DNA from: Streptomyces sp. 2114.4 | GTDB taxonomy: Bacteria; Actinomycetota; Actinomycetes; Streptomycetales; Streptomycetaceae | Assembly (NCBI RefSeq): GCF_900187385.1 | Contig: NZ_FYEY01000001.1 | Coordinates: forward strand, 682,001 to 746,000 | DNA: 64,000 nt | Direction of reading: 5' to 3' | Shown here: positions 32,023 through 41,798 of the stretch, piece after piece | Layout: every line of letters starts with the position of its first letter | Numbering within the stretch: position 1 is the first letter of the stretch | The notes under the pieces: model-generated | Seen by the model: the letters and a program-made list of their open reading frames with translations, nothing else | The model's database searches: none | What the model was told of the DNA's origin: nothing | Program-made: the position numbers and the translations under genes

Positions 32023-33182
32023 AGTCGGTCGCTGTCATCGGGGCCTCGCTGGCGGGCCTGTACACCGCGCGGGCCCTGCGTTCCCAGGGGTTCGACGGCC
32101 GCCTGGTGATCGTCGGGGACGAGTGCCACCGCCCCTACGACAGGCCCCCGCTGTCCAAGGACTTCCTCACCGGCGCCACCACCGGCCAGGGCCAACTGGC
32201 CCTGGCCGACGCCGAGGAGATCGCCGAACTGGACGCCGAATGGCTGCTGGGCACCCGGGCCACCGGGCTCGACACCGGCGGGCGCACGGTGCTGCTCGAC
32301 GGCGGCCGCTCCCTGACCACCGACGGGGTGGTCCTCGCCACCGGCGCCACCCCGCGCCTGCTGCCCGGCCCGATGCCCGCCGGAGCCCACACCCTGCGCA
32401 CCCTCGACGACGCCCAGGCGCTCCGTGCGGATCTGTCCTCGGCGCCGGTCCGGGTCGTGGTGATCGGCGGCGGCTTCATCGGCGCCGAGGTCGCCTCCTC
32501 CTGCGCCGCCCTCGGCCATGACGTCACCGTGGTCGAGGCCGCCCCACTCCCCCTCGTCCCCCAACTCGGCCACGCCATGGCCGAGATCTGCTCCGCCCTG
32601 CACGCGGACCACGGTGTCACCCTGCTCACCCGCACCGGTGTCGCCCGGCTGCACAGCGGCGGCACCGAAAACCGCGTCACCGGGGTCGAGCTGAGCGACG
32701 GCCGGCTGCTCCCCGCCGAGGTGGTCGTCACCGGCATCGGGGTACGTCCCAACACCGACTGGCTCGCGGACTCCCCCCTGCCGCTCGACGACGGGGTGCT
32801 GTGCGACGCGGGCTGCGTCACCCCGCTGCCCGCCGTCGTGGCCGTCGGCGACGTCGCCCGGGTGAACGGCGTCCGCGCCGAGCATTGGACCAGCGCCACC
32901 GAGCAGGCCGCCGTCGCCGCACAGAACCTGCTGGCCGGCAGCACCGTCGCCACCCACCACAGCCTGCCGTACTTCTGGTCCGACCAGTACGGCGTACGCC
33001 TCCAGTTCGCCGGCCGCCGGCTGCCCACCGACACGCCGCGCATCCTCGAAGGCTCCCCCGACGACCGCAGCTTCCTCGCCTGTTACGAGCGCGACGGACG
33101 CACGACCGCGGTGCTCGCCCTCAACCGCCCGCGTCCGTTCATGCGCTTGCGCCGCGAAATGTTTTCGGCTGTCCCACCGTGA
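32019..33182 (+). CDS. NAD(P)H-dependent ferredoxin reductase (FAD, BphA4/HcaD type)
   Basis: A 387-residue flavoprotein with FAD motif VAVIGASLAGLYTARALR (N-terminus), NAD(P) motif VVVIGGGFIGAEVASSCAALG (about 140-160), and conserved RPYDRPPLSKDFL and FAD-site VVAVGDVA. This is the oxygenase-coupled ferredoxin reductase family. It is co-transcribed with the Rieske ferredoxin (4-bp ATGA overlap). It ends just before a large inverted repeat. Confidence 0.9.
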   Translation: MKSVAVIGASLAGLYTARALRSQGFDGRLVIVGDECHRPYDRPPLSKDFLTGATTGQGQLALADAEEIAELDAEWLLGTRATGLDTGGRTVLLDGGRSLTTDGVVLATGATPRLLPGPMPAGAHTLRTLDDAQALRADLSSAPVRVVVIGGGFIGAEVASSCAALGHDVTVVEAAPLPLVPQLGHAMAEICSALHADHGVTLLTRTGVARLHSGGTENRVTGVELSDGRLLPAEVVVTGIGVRPNTDWLADSPLPLDDGVLCDAGCVTPLPAVVAVGDVARVNGVRAEHWTSATEQAAVAAQNLLAGSTVATHHSLPYFWSDQYGVRLQFAGRRLPTDTPRILEGSPDDRSFLACYERDGRTTAVLALNRPRPFMRLRREMFSAVPP

Positions 33183-33205
33183 CGCTTGAGGCGTGGCCGC
33201 TGCCC

Positions 33206-33737
33206 ACGTTTTCGGCTTTCCCGCCGTGGGGGTTGCTCGCCGTTTTTCGCCCGCTGCGCGGTGCGCCCGCCGTTCGCCTGCGGCGGGCGGGGTCCGCTGC
33301 GCGGGGCTGTGGGTGCGGTGACGGCCCTCCGGGGCAGGGGTGTGGGACTGCTTCGCTTTACGTCCCACACCCCTGCCCCTCCGGCCCGTCCCCTCCCGTG
33401 GGGGAGTAAGTGAACGTCAGAGGGGGCTGGCCACGGTGGTAGCCGATTTCCTCGTGCCGACAAGGTGCACCGGACCATTCAGGTACACCCCCACCGGCCT
33501 TCTTCCCACCCCCCAACGGGAGGGGACGGGCCGGAGCGGGTGGGGTGCCGGGCTTTGCTTCCGAAGGCTCCAAGAAAGAGCAAAGGCGGAGCGCAGCGGA
33601 GCGTAAGCGAAGCAGTCCGGACACCCACCCGCGCAGGCCCGTCACCGCACCCCGACAGCCCCGCGCAGCGGACCCCGCCCCGCGCAGCGGCACGGCCCGC
33701 CGCCAGGCGCACGCGCAACGACGCGAAAGCCGAAAAC
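33206..33737. repeat. Large imperfect inverted repeat between convergent genes
   Basis: Two copies of a ~200-bp element face each other. Shared blocks (left copy forward, right copy reverse) include CGTTTTCGGCTTTC, GGGGTCCGCTGCGCGGGG, TGCGGTGACGG, GGACTGCTTCGCTT and CTCCGGCCCGTCCCCTCC. The left copy alone holds an 18-bp perfect hairpin (33331-33348 with 33362-33379). About 100 bp of unrelated sequence separates the arms. It probably ends transcription from both sides; its origin may be a Streptomyces dispersed intergenic repeat family. Confidence 0.7.
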
Positions 33738-33770
33738 GGACCTAGGCAAAGCGCAGCGAAACGGTGTCGG

Positions 33771-34625
33771 TCAACTTGCCGTCATCTGGACGGCAGCCGC
33801 GTCGACGGTCTGGGTGAGCAGGGTGGCGATGGTCATCGGGCCGACGCCGCCGGGGACGGGGGTGATCAGGGAGGCGCGGGTACGCGCCGAGTCGAAGTCC
33901 ACGTCACCGACGTTGCCGGGGTTGGAGCCGGCGTCGATCACGACGGCCCCGGGCTTGAGGTGTTCGCCGCGCAGGAATTGGGGCCGCCCCACGGCGGCGA
34001 CCAGGACGTCGGCGTCCTGGGTGATCGACGCGAGGTCGGTGGTGCGGGAGTGGCAATAGGTGACCGTGGCGTTGCGGGCGAGCAGCAGCATTCCGACGGG
34101 CTTGCCGAGGATCGCACTGCGCCCGACCACGACGGCATGCTTGCCGGCCAGGTCGACGTCGTAGTGATCCAGGAGGCGGAGGATGCCGCCGGGCGTGCAG
34201 GAGGCGAAGCCGTCCAGACCGAAGCTCATCGCGGCGAAGGAGTGGCAGGTGACGCCGTCGACGTCCTTCTCGGGGGCGATGGCCTCGAAGGCGGCGCGCT
34301 CGTCGATGTGCGGCCCGGCCGGGTGCTGGAGCAGGATGCCGTGGACATCGCGGTCGTTCGACAGTGCGGTGATCGTGTCGACCAGCTCGGCGGTCGTGGT
34401 GGCGGCGGGGAGCGCGACGTGCCGGGAACGGATCCCGGCCTTCTCGCAACGGGCCCGCTTCATGCGGACGTACGTCACCGAGGCGGGGTCGTCGCCCACC
34501 AGTACGGTGGCCAGACACGGGGGCGTGCCGGTCTGCCGGGTGAGGTCCGCCGCACGTTCCGCGGCCTGTTCGACGATACGGCGGGCCAGTGCGCTGCCGT
34601 CCATGAGGCGGGCGGTCGGGGTCAT
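33771..34625 (-). CDS. folD: Bifunctional methylene-THF dehydrogenase / methenyl-THF cyclohydrolase
   Basis: A 284-residue folate enzyme interconverting 5,10-methylene-, 5,10-methenyl- and 10-formyl-THF. Conserved blocks are YVRMKRARCEKAGI (catalytic Tyr/Lys), GILLQHPAGPHID, EKDVDGV, VVVGRSAILGKPVGMLLL (NADP site) and VPGGVGPMTIATLL. A typical FolD pocket has QLPLP where this has QHPAGP, a divergence often seen in secondary FolD copies. AGGAG precedes ATG 34625. Its location suggests it processes methylene-THF from the GcvT demethylase. Confidence 0.9.
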   Translation of the reverse strand: MTPTARLMDGSALARRIVEQAAERAADLTRQTGTPPCLATVLVGDDPASVTYVRMKRARCEKAGIRSRHVALPAATTTAELVDTITALSNDRDVHGILLQHPAGPHIDERAAFEAIAPEKDVDGVTCHSFAAMSFGLDGFASCTPGGILRLLDHYDVDLAGKHAVVVGRSAILGKPVGMLLLARNATVTYCHSRTTDLASITQDADVLVAAVGRPQFLRGEHLKPGAVVIDAGSNPGNVGDVDFDSARTRASLITPVPGGVGPMTIATLLTQTVDAAAVQMTAS

Positions 34626-34783
34626 CGGTGCTCCTGAGCGTCGTGTCGGATCGCCCAGGCGCGCGGCACCGGCCAGGAGTGGCCGAGCCGCTCCCCGGTG
34701 GTACTCCACCCAAGCGCCAGTCACGGCCCGGCGCCCACTCTAATCGACGTCCGGACGCCGTGGCCCCGGGGAAGCCGGCCCCG

Positions 34784-35842
34784 TCACACACCCCCTTGGC
34801 CAGGGGCGGAGAGCGGCGGCGTGGGGGAGGTGGTGGCTTCCCACTGGCTGAGGATGCCATCCCAGTCGTGCTGGGCGGCGGTGATGGCGTTGGCGTCCCA
34901 GGTGGGATGGGAGGCCTGTTGATACTGCTGATGCGGTGAGTGGTGCTGGTGCGGTGAGTTTTGCTGGTTCTGCTGTAGCTGTTGCTGGTGGTTCGGCAGG
35001 TGTTGCGGGTGCTGCTGTACGTGCTGCGGGTGCTGCTGTGGATGCTCCTCGTACACCCGGTACTCCTGGTAGTCCTGGTACTCCTGCTGGTCCCGGTAGT
35101 TCTGGTACGGCTGTTGTTTCCAGGGCTCCTGCTCGTAGGGCTCGCGTGGGGGTTGCTGTGGTCGCTCGCGCCAGGTCGACGAAGTGCTCTCGTGCTGCTG
35201 GGCGGGCGGGAGGTGGGCCAGCCGGCGGTGCCGGCCCAAACGGTCCGGCGGCGGGGTCTGCACCGGACGGCTCTCGGCGGCGAGCTGTTGTGCGCGTGCC
35301 ACAAGGAGCCGGACATCGAGCCCGAGTTCGGTGGCGAGGGCACTGAGGTCAACTCCGCTGTGCCAGCTGCTCATCAGGACCGCGTCCAGGGCCGGCGCCC
35401 AGGCCGGCTCGTGGGGCTGGGGGGCAGGGGAAGCGTGGGGGGCGGCAGCGGGCGGTGTCGTTGCCGGGCCCACGGGCTGCGCCGCGGGGGGCGTCGTGGA
35501 CTGTGCCGTGGGAGGTGTCGCGAGAGGCGCGGCGGGAGGCGTGGCGGTCTGCTGGGCGGCGGGCTGCTCGCGTGTGGTCTGGGCGAGCAGGCTCTTGGCG
35601 ACCGCGCGGGCGTCCTCCTTGCCCACCGTGCGGCGGGCCAGGCGCACTTCGCGCTCGTCCAGGCCGAGCAGCTCCGCCACCACCGCGTCGCTGCCCACGG
35701 TCACGGCGAAGGCGGCCAGGGTCCGCGAGCGGCGGGCCTCGGCCTCGTCGAGGAGTCCCTGCGTACGGCGGACCTCGTCATCGCTGCTGCAAAACGCCTG
35801 TGCGAGTACGGCATGGCGCTCCCACAACTCCCTCGGTTCCAT
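34784..35842 (-). CDS. Hypothetical Gln/Pro/His-rich protein
   Basis: A 352-residue protein, family not recognised. Residues 1-90 are helical and charged (ERHAVLAQAFCSSDDEVRRT, ELLGLDEREVRLARRTVGKEDAR) and could include a small HTH-like or coiled region. A Pro/Thr/Ala linker (about 95-150) follows, then a second conserved-looking helical patch (WAPALDAVLMSSWHSGVDLSALATELGLDVRLLVARAQ). A strongly low-complexity C-terminus with QQHPQHVQQHPQH and YQDYQEYRVYEE repeats comes next, ending with an ordered-looking DWDGILSQWEATT. ATG 35842 is used. The tail looks prion-like or adhesive. Divergent from the gene at 36005. Confidence 0.6.
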   Translation of the reverse strand: MEPRELWERHAVLAQAFCSSDDEVRRTQGLLDEAEARRSRTLAAFAVTVGSDAVVAELLGLDEREVRLARRTVGKEDARAVAKSLLAQTTREQPAAQQTATPPAAPLATPPTAQSTTPPAAQPVGPATTPPAAAPHASPAPQPHEPAWAPALDAVLMSSWHSGVDLSALATELGLDVRLLVARAQQLAAESRPVQTPPPDRLGRHRRLAHLPPAQQHESTSSTWRERPQQPPREPYEQEPWKQQPYQNYRDQQEYQDYQEYRVYEEHPQQHPQHVQQHPQHLPNHQQQLQQNQQNSPHQHHSPHQQYQQASHPTWDANAITAAQHDWDGILSQWEATTSPTPPLSAPGQGGV

Positions 35843-36004
35843 GACTGCGACAACGTTTCCTCGCCCGGATTGGACTGCTTCCCAGCTATAGATCACTGCA
35901 TAAGGTGATATTCGAGAGAGATACGCCCTTGCCTCCACGCCAGACGTACGGGCCGCGGTAAAAATACGCAGTGACCCCAGGGCGGAAGAATCGTTTCTAC
36001 GGCC

Positions 36005-36337
36005 ATGAGCGACCCCTCTTCCGGCACCGTCGCAGGCGGCACCGTCGCAGGCCATGGACGAACCCCCCTCCCCCGCACCGGGCAGATGCCGCGGTGGATC
36101 ACCGCGGACATCCTCCGGCAGACACCGGTGTACGCAGGGCTGGTGAAGCAGTGGACGGACCGCGCCGCCACCGTGCCCGGGGTTGCCGATCCGGAGTGGC
36201 AGCGGCTGGTCTCCTACCGCGCGCTGATGGAGGAGACCGAGACCGCCCTCACGGCGCTGCGGCCCCATCGCGCGCCCGATGTGCTGCCGTCGCGGAAGCA
36301 GGTCCCCGCGGCCCGTTCCGCCCGCCTCGACGCCTGA
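36005..36337 (+). CDS. Conserved-looking small hypothetical protein
   Basis: A 110-residue protein of unknown family with a Gly/Thr-rich N-terminus, a central folded segment (MPRWITADILRQTPVYAGLVKQWTDRA, DPEWQRLVSYRALMEETETALTAL) and an Arg-rich tail. No TM, signal or metal motif. Weak ribosome-binding region. Divergent from the Gln-rich protein gene with 162 bp between. Confidence 0.5.
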   Translation: MSDPSSGTVAGGTVAGHGRTPLPRTGQMPRWITADILRQTPVYAGLVKQWTDRAATVPGVADPEWQRLVSYRALMEETETALTALRPHRAPDVLPSRKQVPAARSARLDA

Positions 36338-36470
36338 ATCAGGCGTCCGCCGTCGGTTCCGGCAGTGCGGCCGCGAGCGCCGCCCCGGCCGGAGTACCGT
36401 TGAGTTGTCGAGGATTTCCCGCTGCCGGGATGTTGCCCCGGCAGCGGCTTTGACCAGCGACGGAGCCCGG

Positions 36471-36692
36471 GTGAGCGCAACGGATGACACGGACTTCAGC
36501 CCGATCGGTGTGATCGGGCGGGTGACCGTATCCATCCCGGCCGACGGCCCCGGCGAGGTGCTGCTGCCCGTACGCGGCGGAACCGAGGCCTTCGCCGCCT
36601 GGTCCCGCGAGCCCATCGCCCGTCATACCCAGGTCATCGTGGTGGACCACACCTCGGCGCGGTCGGTGATCGTCGCGCCGCTGCCCGGGTGA
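36471..36692 (+). CDS. Small NfeD-like (OB-fold) partner of flotillin
   Basis: A 73-residue protein starting at GTG 36471 (GGAG upstream). The segment IGVIGRVTVSIPADGPGEVLLPVRGGTEAFAA and the end TQVIVVDHTSARSVIVAPL match the beta-barrel of NfeD C-terminal domains ('G..G.V...L.P.G.V...G..w.A...I..G..V.VV...G..L.V.P'). It lacks the membrane part of full NfeD. It lies 104 bp upstream of the flotillin gene, the usual partner of NfeD. Confidence 0.7.
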   Translation: MSATDDTDFSPIGVIGRVTVSIPADGPGEVLLPVRGGTEAFAAWSREPIARHTQVIVVDHTSARSVIVAPLPG

Positions 36693-36795
36693 CCGGGCCG
36701 TCCCGAAGAGCGCGGCCGGCCGCCCGAGTACTCCCTTCCCGTGGCCGCCCCCGCACACCGGCCGGGGCCGGTCGCAACGGACCAGGAGCCTTCCG

Positions 36796-38100
<1,305 letters not shown>

Positions 38101-38200
38101 TCTTCCCGTAATCCCGTCTGCCGTACGGCGGATGGGGCCAGGCCTGCCGGGCGACGCGGGCTGCCGGATACGGAGGGTGTCCGGCGCCCGTCGGCTCCCG

Positions 38201-38272
38201 TCGGCCTTGCCGTGCCCGTCGGCCTTGCCGTGCCCGTCGGCCTTGCCGTGCCCGTCGGCCTTGCCGCGTCCG
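38201..38272. repeat. 18-bp tandem repeat, four copies
   Basis: Unit TCGGCCTTGCCGTGCCCG at 38201, 38219 and 38237 is identical; the copy at 38255 diverges in its last third. Intergenic, between convergent flotillin and BenE genes. Length variation between strains is likely. Confidence 0.9.
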
Positions 38273-38318
38273 GCCGGCGCGGCGCCGGACGTCGGACGTC
38301 GGTGAACGGCGGCTCGGG

Positions 38319-39626
38319 TCAGGCCGCGGACTTCTCGGACGTACCGCGCCACCGGGTCAGGGCGAGATGGGCGATGACCCCGAAGAGCAGTCCCCAGAAG
38401 GCGGAGCCGATGCCGAAGAGGGTGACGCCGGAGGCGGTGGCGAGGAAGGTGATCAGGGCCGCCTCGCGGTCCTTCTCCTCCTTCACCGCGCCGGTCAGGC
38501 CGCCGGCCAGGGCGCCGAGCAGCGCGACTCCGGCGACCGCCGCGACCAGTTCCTTGGGCAGTCCCGCGAAGAGCACCACCAGCGTCGAGCCGAACGCCCC
38601 GATGAGGAGGTAGAACGCTCCGCAGGAGACTCCGGCCACGTAGCGGCGCCGGGGGTCGCGGTGGGACTCCGGGCCGGTGCAGATCGCGGCCGTGATCGCC
38701 GCGAGGTTGATGGCGTGCGAGCCGAAGGGGGCCAGCAGTGTGGAGACCAGGCCCGTCGAACCGATCAGGAGGCGGTCCTTGGGCCGGTAGCCGGACGCGG
38801 TGAGTACCGCCATGCCCGGTGCGTTCTGCGAGGCGAGCGTCGCCAGGATCATGGGCACCGCGATGCCGATGAGGGAGGCGAGCGAGAAGTCCGGGGTCGT
38901 CAGGACCGGCTTGGCCAGCTCGATCCGGTCCAGGTGGATGTCCAGCCGGGAGCTTGCCGCACTGGCGAGGACGCCCGCCGCCAGGGCGACGAGTACGGCG
39001 TACCGGGGCAGCCACCGCTTCGCCAGGAGATAGGCGAGCAGGACGGAACCGGCTATGAGGGGTGCGGTCTTGAGGGAGGTGAAGACGCCGGTGCCGAACG
39101 AGAACAGGATGCCGGCGAGCATGGCGGAGACGACGGCGGTGGGCACCTGCCGCATCAGCCACCCGAACACGCCGGTCAGGCCGACCAGGGTGATCACCAG
39201 GCCGGTGATCAGGAAGGCCCCGATGGCTTCCGCGTAGGAGTAGGCCCCCAGGCTGGTGACCAGCAGGGCCGCGCCCGGTGTCGACCATGCGGTGATCACC
39301 GGCATCTTGGTGCGCAGGCTCAGCCCGATGCAGGTCAGGCCGCTGCCGATGGAGATGGCCCATACCCAGGAGCTGGTCTGGGCCGTGTCGAGATGCCCGG
39401 CGGAGGCCGCCGCGAGCACGATGACGAGCGGGCCCGAGTACGACACGACGACGGCGACGAAGCCTGCCAGTACGGCGGACAGTGAGACGTCACGCAAGAA
39501 GCCGGGGCGGCGGTCCGGCCCGGCGGCCGTGGGTGCGTCGGTACCTTCCGGTCCCGTGGCGCCGGTCTGCGAGGAGGAGTCCGGCGGTGCGGCCTCGGGG
39601 TGGGGGGTGGGCGTCCTGGAACTCAA
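38319..39626 (-). CDS. BenE-family transporter (benzoate/H+ symporter family)
   Basis: A 435-residue membrane protein with a ~45-residue Pro/Ser/Gly-rich N-tail and about 12 hydrophobic segments. BenE hallmarks are VVVSYSGPLVIVLAA, TKMPVITAWSTPGAALL and FGSHAINLAAITAAICTGPE. TTG 39626 is chosen because AAGGA lies 7 nt upstream and its TTGA overlaps the stop of a 28-codon ORF. No benzoate catabolic genes are nearby, so the substrate is open. Confidence 0.85.
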   Translation of the reverse strand: MSSRTPTPHPEAAPPDSSSQTGATGPEGTDAPTAAGPDRRPGFLRDVSLSAVLAGFVAVVVSYSGPLVIVLAAASAGHLDTAQTSSWVWAISIGSGLTCIGLSLRTKMPVITAWSTPGAALLVTSLGAYSYAEAIGAFLITGLVITLVGLTGVFGWLMRQVPTAVVSAMLAGILFSFGTGVFTSLKTAPLIAGSVLLAYLLAKRWLPRYAVLVALAAGVLASAASSRLDIHLDRIELAKPVLTTPDFSLASLIGIAVPMILATLASQNAPGMAVLTASGYRPKDRLLIGSTGLVSTLLAPFGSHAINLAAITAAICTGPESHRDPRRRYVAGVSCGAFYLLIGAFGSTLVVLFAGLPKELVAAVAGVALLGALAGGLTGAVKEEKDREAALITFLATASGVTLFGIGSAFWGLLFGVIAHLALTRWRGTSEKSAA

Positions 39627-39709
39627 CGGTTGTCCTTAGCGGCCTTTTCACGGGCCTGTTCGAGGTCGGCAACGAGGTCTGTGGGGCTCTCCGGGTCGTT
39701 CAACGACAT
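39623..39709 (-). CDS. 28-residue ORF translationally coupled to the BenE gene
   Basis: ATG 39709 opens a short charged peptide (MSLNDPESPTDL then VADLEQAREKAAKDNR) whose TGA overlaps the TTG start of the transporter. The second half would form an amphipathic helix. The overlap suggests either a small protein or a leader whose translation lets ribosomes reach the weak TTG start. The frame stays open further upstream but that part does not look coding. Confidence 0.5.
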   Translation of the reverse strand: MSLNDPESPTDLVADLEQAREKAAKDNR

Positions 39710-40420
39710 TTCCCGGAAGAGGAGTTGCGGACCTCGCCCGGGAATGCGGGCAGTGCAGTGATCCGGGAGTCCGGTTTTTTTGTGGGAAGTAGGGGAGGCG
39801 GCGGCTGTCCGGAATGATGAAGTCTTCGGATTCCTGTGACCGGCCTGGAAGGCGCCGCGCACCTTTCCGGGAACGCCTCCCCCCATCGACACGGAGACCT
39901 GACGGGCCGTTTCTCCCGCGACCGTCCCGAAGCTGAGTATAAGACAGACTCCCCCCTTCTCAGACAGGTTCCTGAGATGCCTTGCGTAGGGGTATTCCGG
40001 CCCGACGTCCAGCACCCGTGCGTCGCGCTGGACCAGAATCCAAACCATGGAAAATGGGCAGCACAAAGCAAGTGCACTCGCAGTGGCGAGTTACCCATGG
40101 GCTTGTTGGCCGGCGCACGGGTCAGGTGCGCTCTCCGCAGAAGGGGTCGTTCCTCCCCCGTCCGCGTTGGTCGCAAATCCCCCATTCGCGATGTGACAGC
40201 GCAATCCTGCCACTCCGCACGTCTGGTGACAACGATTCACCGAAATCCAAAAACGTTGAACGCTGAAATGCGGCGGGGCTGCCGGGCGGAATACATTCCT
40301 CCCCATTGACCGGGCGCTCCCGCCGGGTCGCACACCCGCCGCACCCGCCGCCGCCTCAGGCCCGCTCACGCCACGGAGACCGGCGGAAAACGGCATGTGA
40401 CACGGCATGTGACACGGCAT
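39710..40420. other. Long intergenic region, no gene recognised
   Basis: Lower GC than neighbours. It contains TATACT on the minus strand near 39938-39943, possibly a -10 element for the small ORF/BenE transcript with a leader of about 200 nt. Near the right end is 2.5 copies of CGGCATGTGACA (40391-40421). Open frames present look like chance. Confidence 0.4.
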
Positions 40421-40456
40421 GCGGAGGGCCCGGGATCACGATCCCGGGCCCTCCGC
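40421..40456 (-). terminator. Perfect 17-bp stem hairpin after the His-rich protein gene
   Basis: 40421-40437 pairs exactly with 40440-40456 (2-nt loop, effectively a 4-nt loop). It lies about 20 bp beyond the stop of the minus-strand gene at 40475. Confidence 0.85.
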
Positions 40457-40474
40457 TCGATCAGCCGGCGGTTC

Positions 40475-40888
40475 CTAGAGGAGGCCGAGCAGGCCGAGGC
40501 CGAGCAGCCCGTCCTTGCCCAGACCGTTCCTGCCCGCGCCCGATCCGTCACGCCCGTTGCCGTCACGCCCGAAGCCGTCGCGCTCATAGCCGCTGTCACG
40601 GCCGAAGCCGTCGTCACGGGCGCCGACCTGGCCGTAGTCGTCGTAGCCGTCGTGGCCACCGTGACCGAAACGGCCCTGGCCGCGACCGTGGCCGTGGTGG
40701 CGGTTGTGGTGCCGGTTGTGGTGCCGGTCGCCGTAGTGGCCCCTGTCGCAGTGGCGCGAGAAGCACTTGGCGCTCTGTGAGCTGCTGGGGACCGGGGTTG
40801 CGGCGGTGGCGACGCCTGCCGTCGGCACCACCAGGGCAGCCGCGGCCAGGCCGGCCACGGCGAGGCCGCGAGGGATCGAAGGGTGCAT
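40475..40888 (-). CDS. Secreted His/Gly/Asp-rich small protein
   Basis: A 137-residue protein with a Sec signal peptide (cleavage likely after TAGVATAA, about residue 30). A short Cys-containing piece (AKCFSRHCDRG) and a His/Asn/Arg stretch (HYGDRHHNRHHNRHHGHG) follow, then Gly/Asp/Arg repeats (RDGFGRDGNGRDGSGAG) and a Leu/Gly C-terminus (LLGLGLLGLL). GAAGGTGGGAAC precedes the ATG. The His clusters suggest metal binding. Family not recognised. Confidence 0.7.
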   Translation of the reverse strand: MHPSIPRGLAVAGLAAAALVVPTAGVATAATPVPSSSQSAKCFSRHCDRGHYGDRHHNRHHNRHHGHGRGQGRFGHGGHDGYDDYGQVGARDDGFGRDSGYERDGFGRDGNGRDGSGAGRNGLGKDGLLGLGLLGLL

Positions 40889-41052
40889 GTTCCCACCTTC
40901 ACTCGACTCTGCAGAAAAAGAATATTCTCTGCAAAAGTGACAATAAGGGTGGTTCTTTCCTTCGACCCGCGACCCGCCGCAGCATCACTGGAACGCAGCA
41001 CGCACCGGAACGCGGCACGCACTCCAACAGCCCACGCCGCGGCCCTCCTGAT

Positions 41053-41685
41053 TCACTCCGGAATCCGGCCGCTCTCCCCGGCCACCGCCCCGTCGGTCCG
41101 CGGCAGGCTCTCCAACAGGCCGCCCAGGGCGCCCACCACGAGCCGGCACACCGTGTCGGGGTCGGCGCTCGCCAGCGGCTCCTTGCCGACCACCACACGC
41201 ATCAGGCCAATTCCCAGCAGCCAGGACAGCGCCAGATCGCCCCGCAAGGTCCCGGTATCGGAATCGGAGAGCGTGGCGAGCACCGCCGCGTACTCCTCCC
41301 CCAGCCCCCGCAGCGCCTCCGCGATCTCGTCGCTGCCGCCGATGGAGCGCAGGCACACCTCCAGCGAGCGGTCGGTGCCCTCCTTTCCGCCGCCGGCCAG
41401 CATGCCGCGCAGGGCGACCTCGAACAGCCGCTCGGCGGGGGTGGTGCGCAGCTGCTCATGGCCGCCACGTGCCATGACTTCCCCGAACAGGGCCCGCTTC
41501 GAGCCGAAGTAACGGAACAGCAGGGCCTGATTGGCCCCGGCGCGGGACGCGATGTCGCGCACTGTCGCCCGTTCGTAGCCGCGCTCGGCGAACAGCTCCG
41601 ACGCGGCATCGAGCAACCGCAGCCGGGTGCCCTCTGCGCTACGGCGGTATGCGCTCTCCGCGCCGTGCTGCGGGGACTTGGCCAT
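41053..41685 (-). CDS. TetR-family transcriptional repressor
   Basis: A 210-residue TetR regulator. The N-terminal HTH (TRLRLLDAASELFAERGYERATVRDIASRAGANQALLFRYFGSK) is canonical; the C-terminal helical ligand domain is divergent. ATG 41685 is chosen because AGGAG sits 7 nt upstream, versus 1 nt for the in-frame GTG at 41691. Divergent from a P450/ferredoxin pair, with an 18-bp palindrome in the 113-bp gap that overlaps the P450 promoter. Confidence 0.88.
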   Translation of the reverse strand: MAKSPQHGAESAYRRSAEGTRLRLLDAASELFAERGYERATVRDIASRAGANQALLFRYFGSKRALFGEVMARGGHEQLRTTPAERLFEVALRGMLAGGGKEGTDRSLEVCLRSIGGSDEIAEALRGLGEEYAAVLATLSDSDTGTLRGDLALSWLLGIGLMRVVVGKEPLASADPDTVCRLVVGALGGLLESLPRTDGAVAGESGRIPE

Positions 41686-41766
41686 CGCCACGCTCCTCTC
41701 CGTTGGCCCGTCAGGATGACGGCCACAATCGATCGTTGACCGGCCCGAGGGGGGCGTCCTACCTTA

Positions 41767-41784
41767 TGTAAGCAGGTGCTTACA
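41767..41784. promoter_or_regulatory. TetR operator palindrome TGTAAGCA-N2-TGCTTACA
   Basis: A perfect 8-2-8 inverted repeat 14 bp upstream of the P450 start and 82 bp from the tetR start. A repressor bound here would block the P450 transcript. Confidence 0.75.
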
Positions 41785-41798
41785 CAAGGGAGGTCACC

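Noticed and set aside
31702..33182. Assigning the ferredoxin/reductase pair to phenylpropionate or biphenyl degradation
   Set aside because: The family names suggest that, but no ring-cleavage or dihydrodiol dehydrogenase genes are present and the divergent genes are N-demethylation enzymes.
38319..38400. Reading the 18-bp repeats (38201-38272) as a CRISPR array
   Set aside because: Units are directly abutting with no spacers; it is a simple tandem repeat.
38319..39626. BenE gene as evidence for benzoate catabolism here
   Set aside because: No benABCD or catechol genes nearby; the family transports unknown substrates in many Streptomyces.
39836..40309. 157-codon plus-strand frame in the long gap after BenE
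   Set aside because: Composition is unlike the neighbouring genes and no start with a ribosome-binding site or recognisable motif exists.
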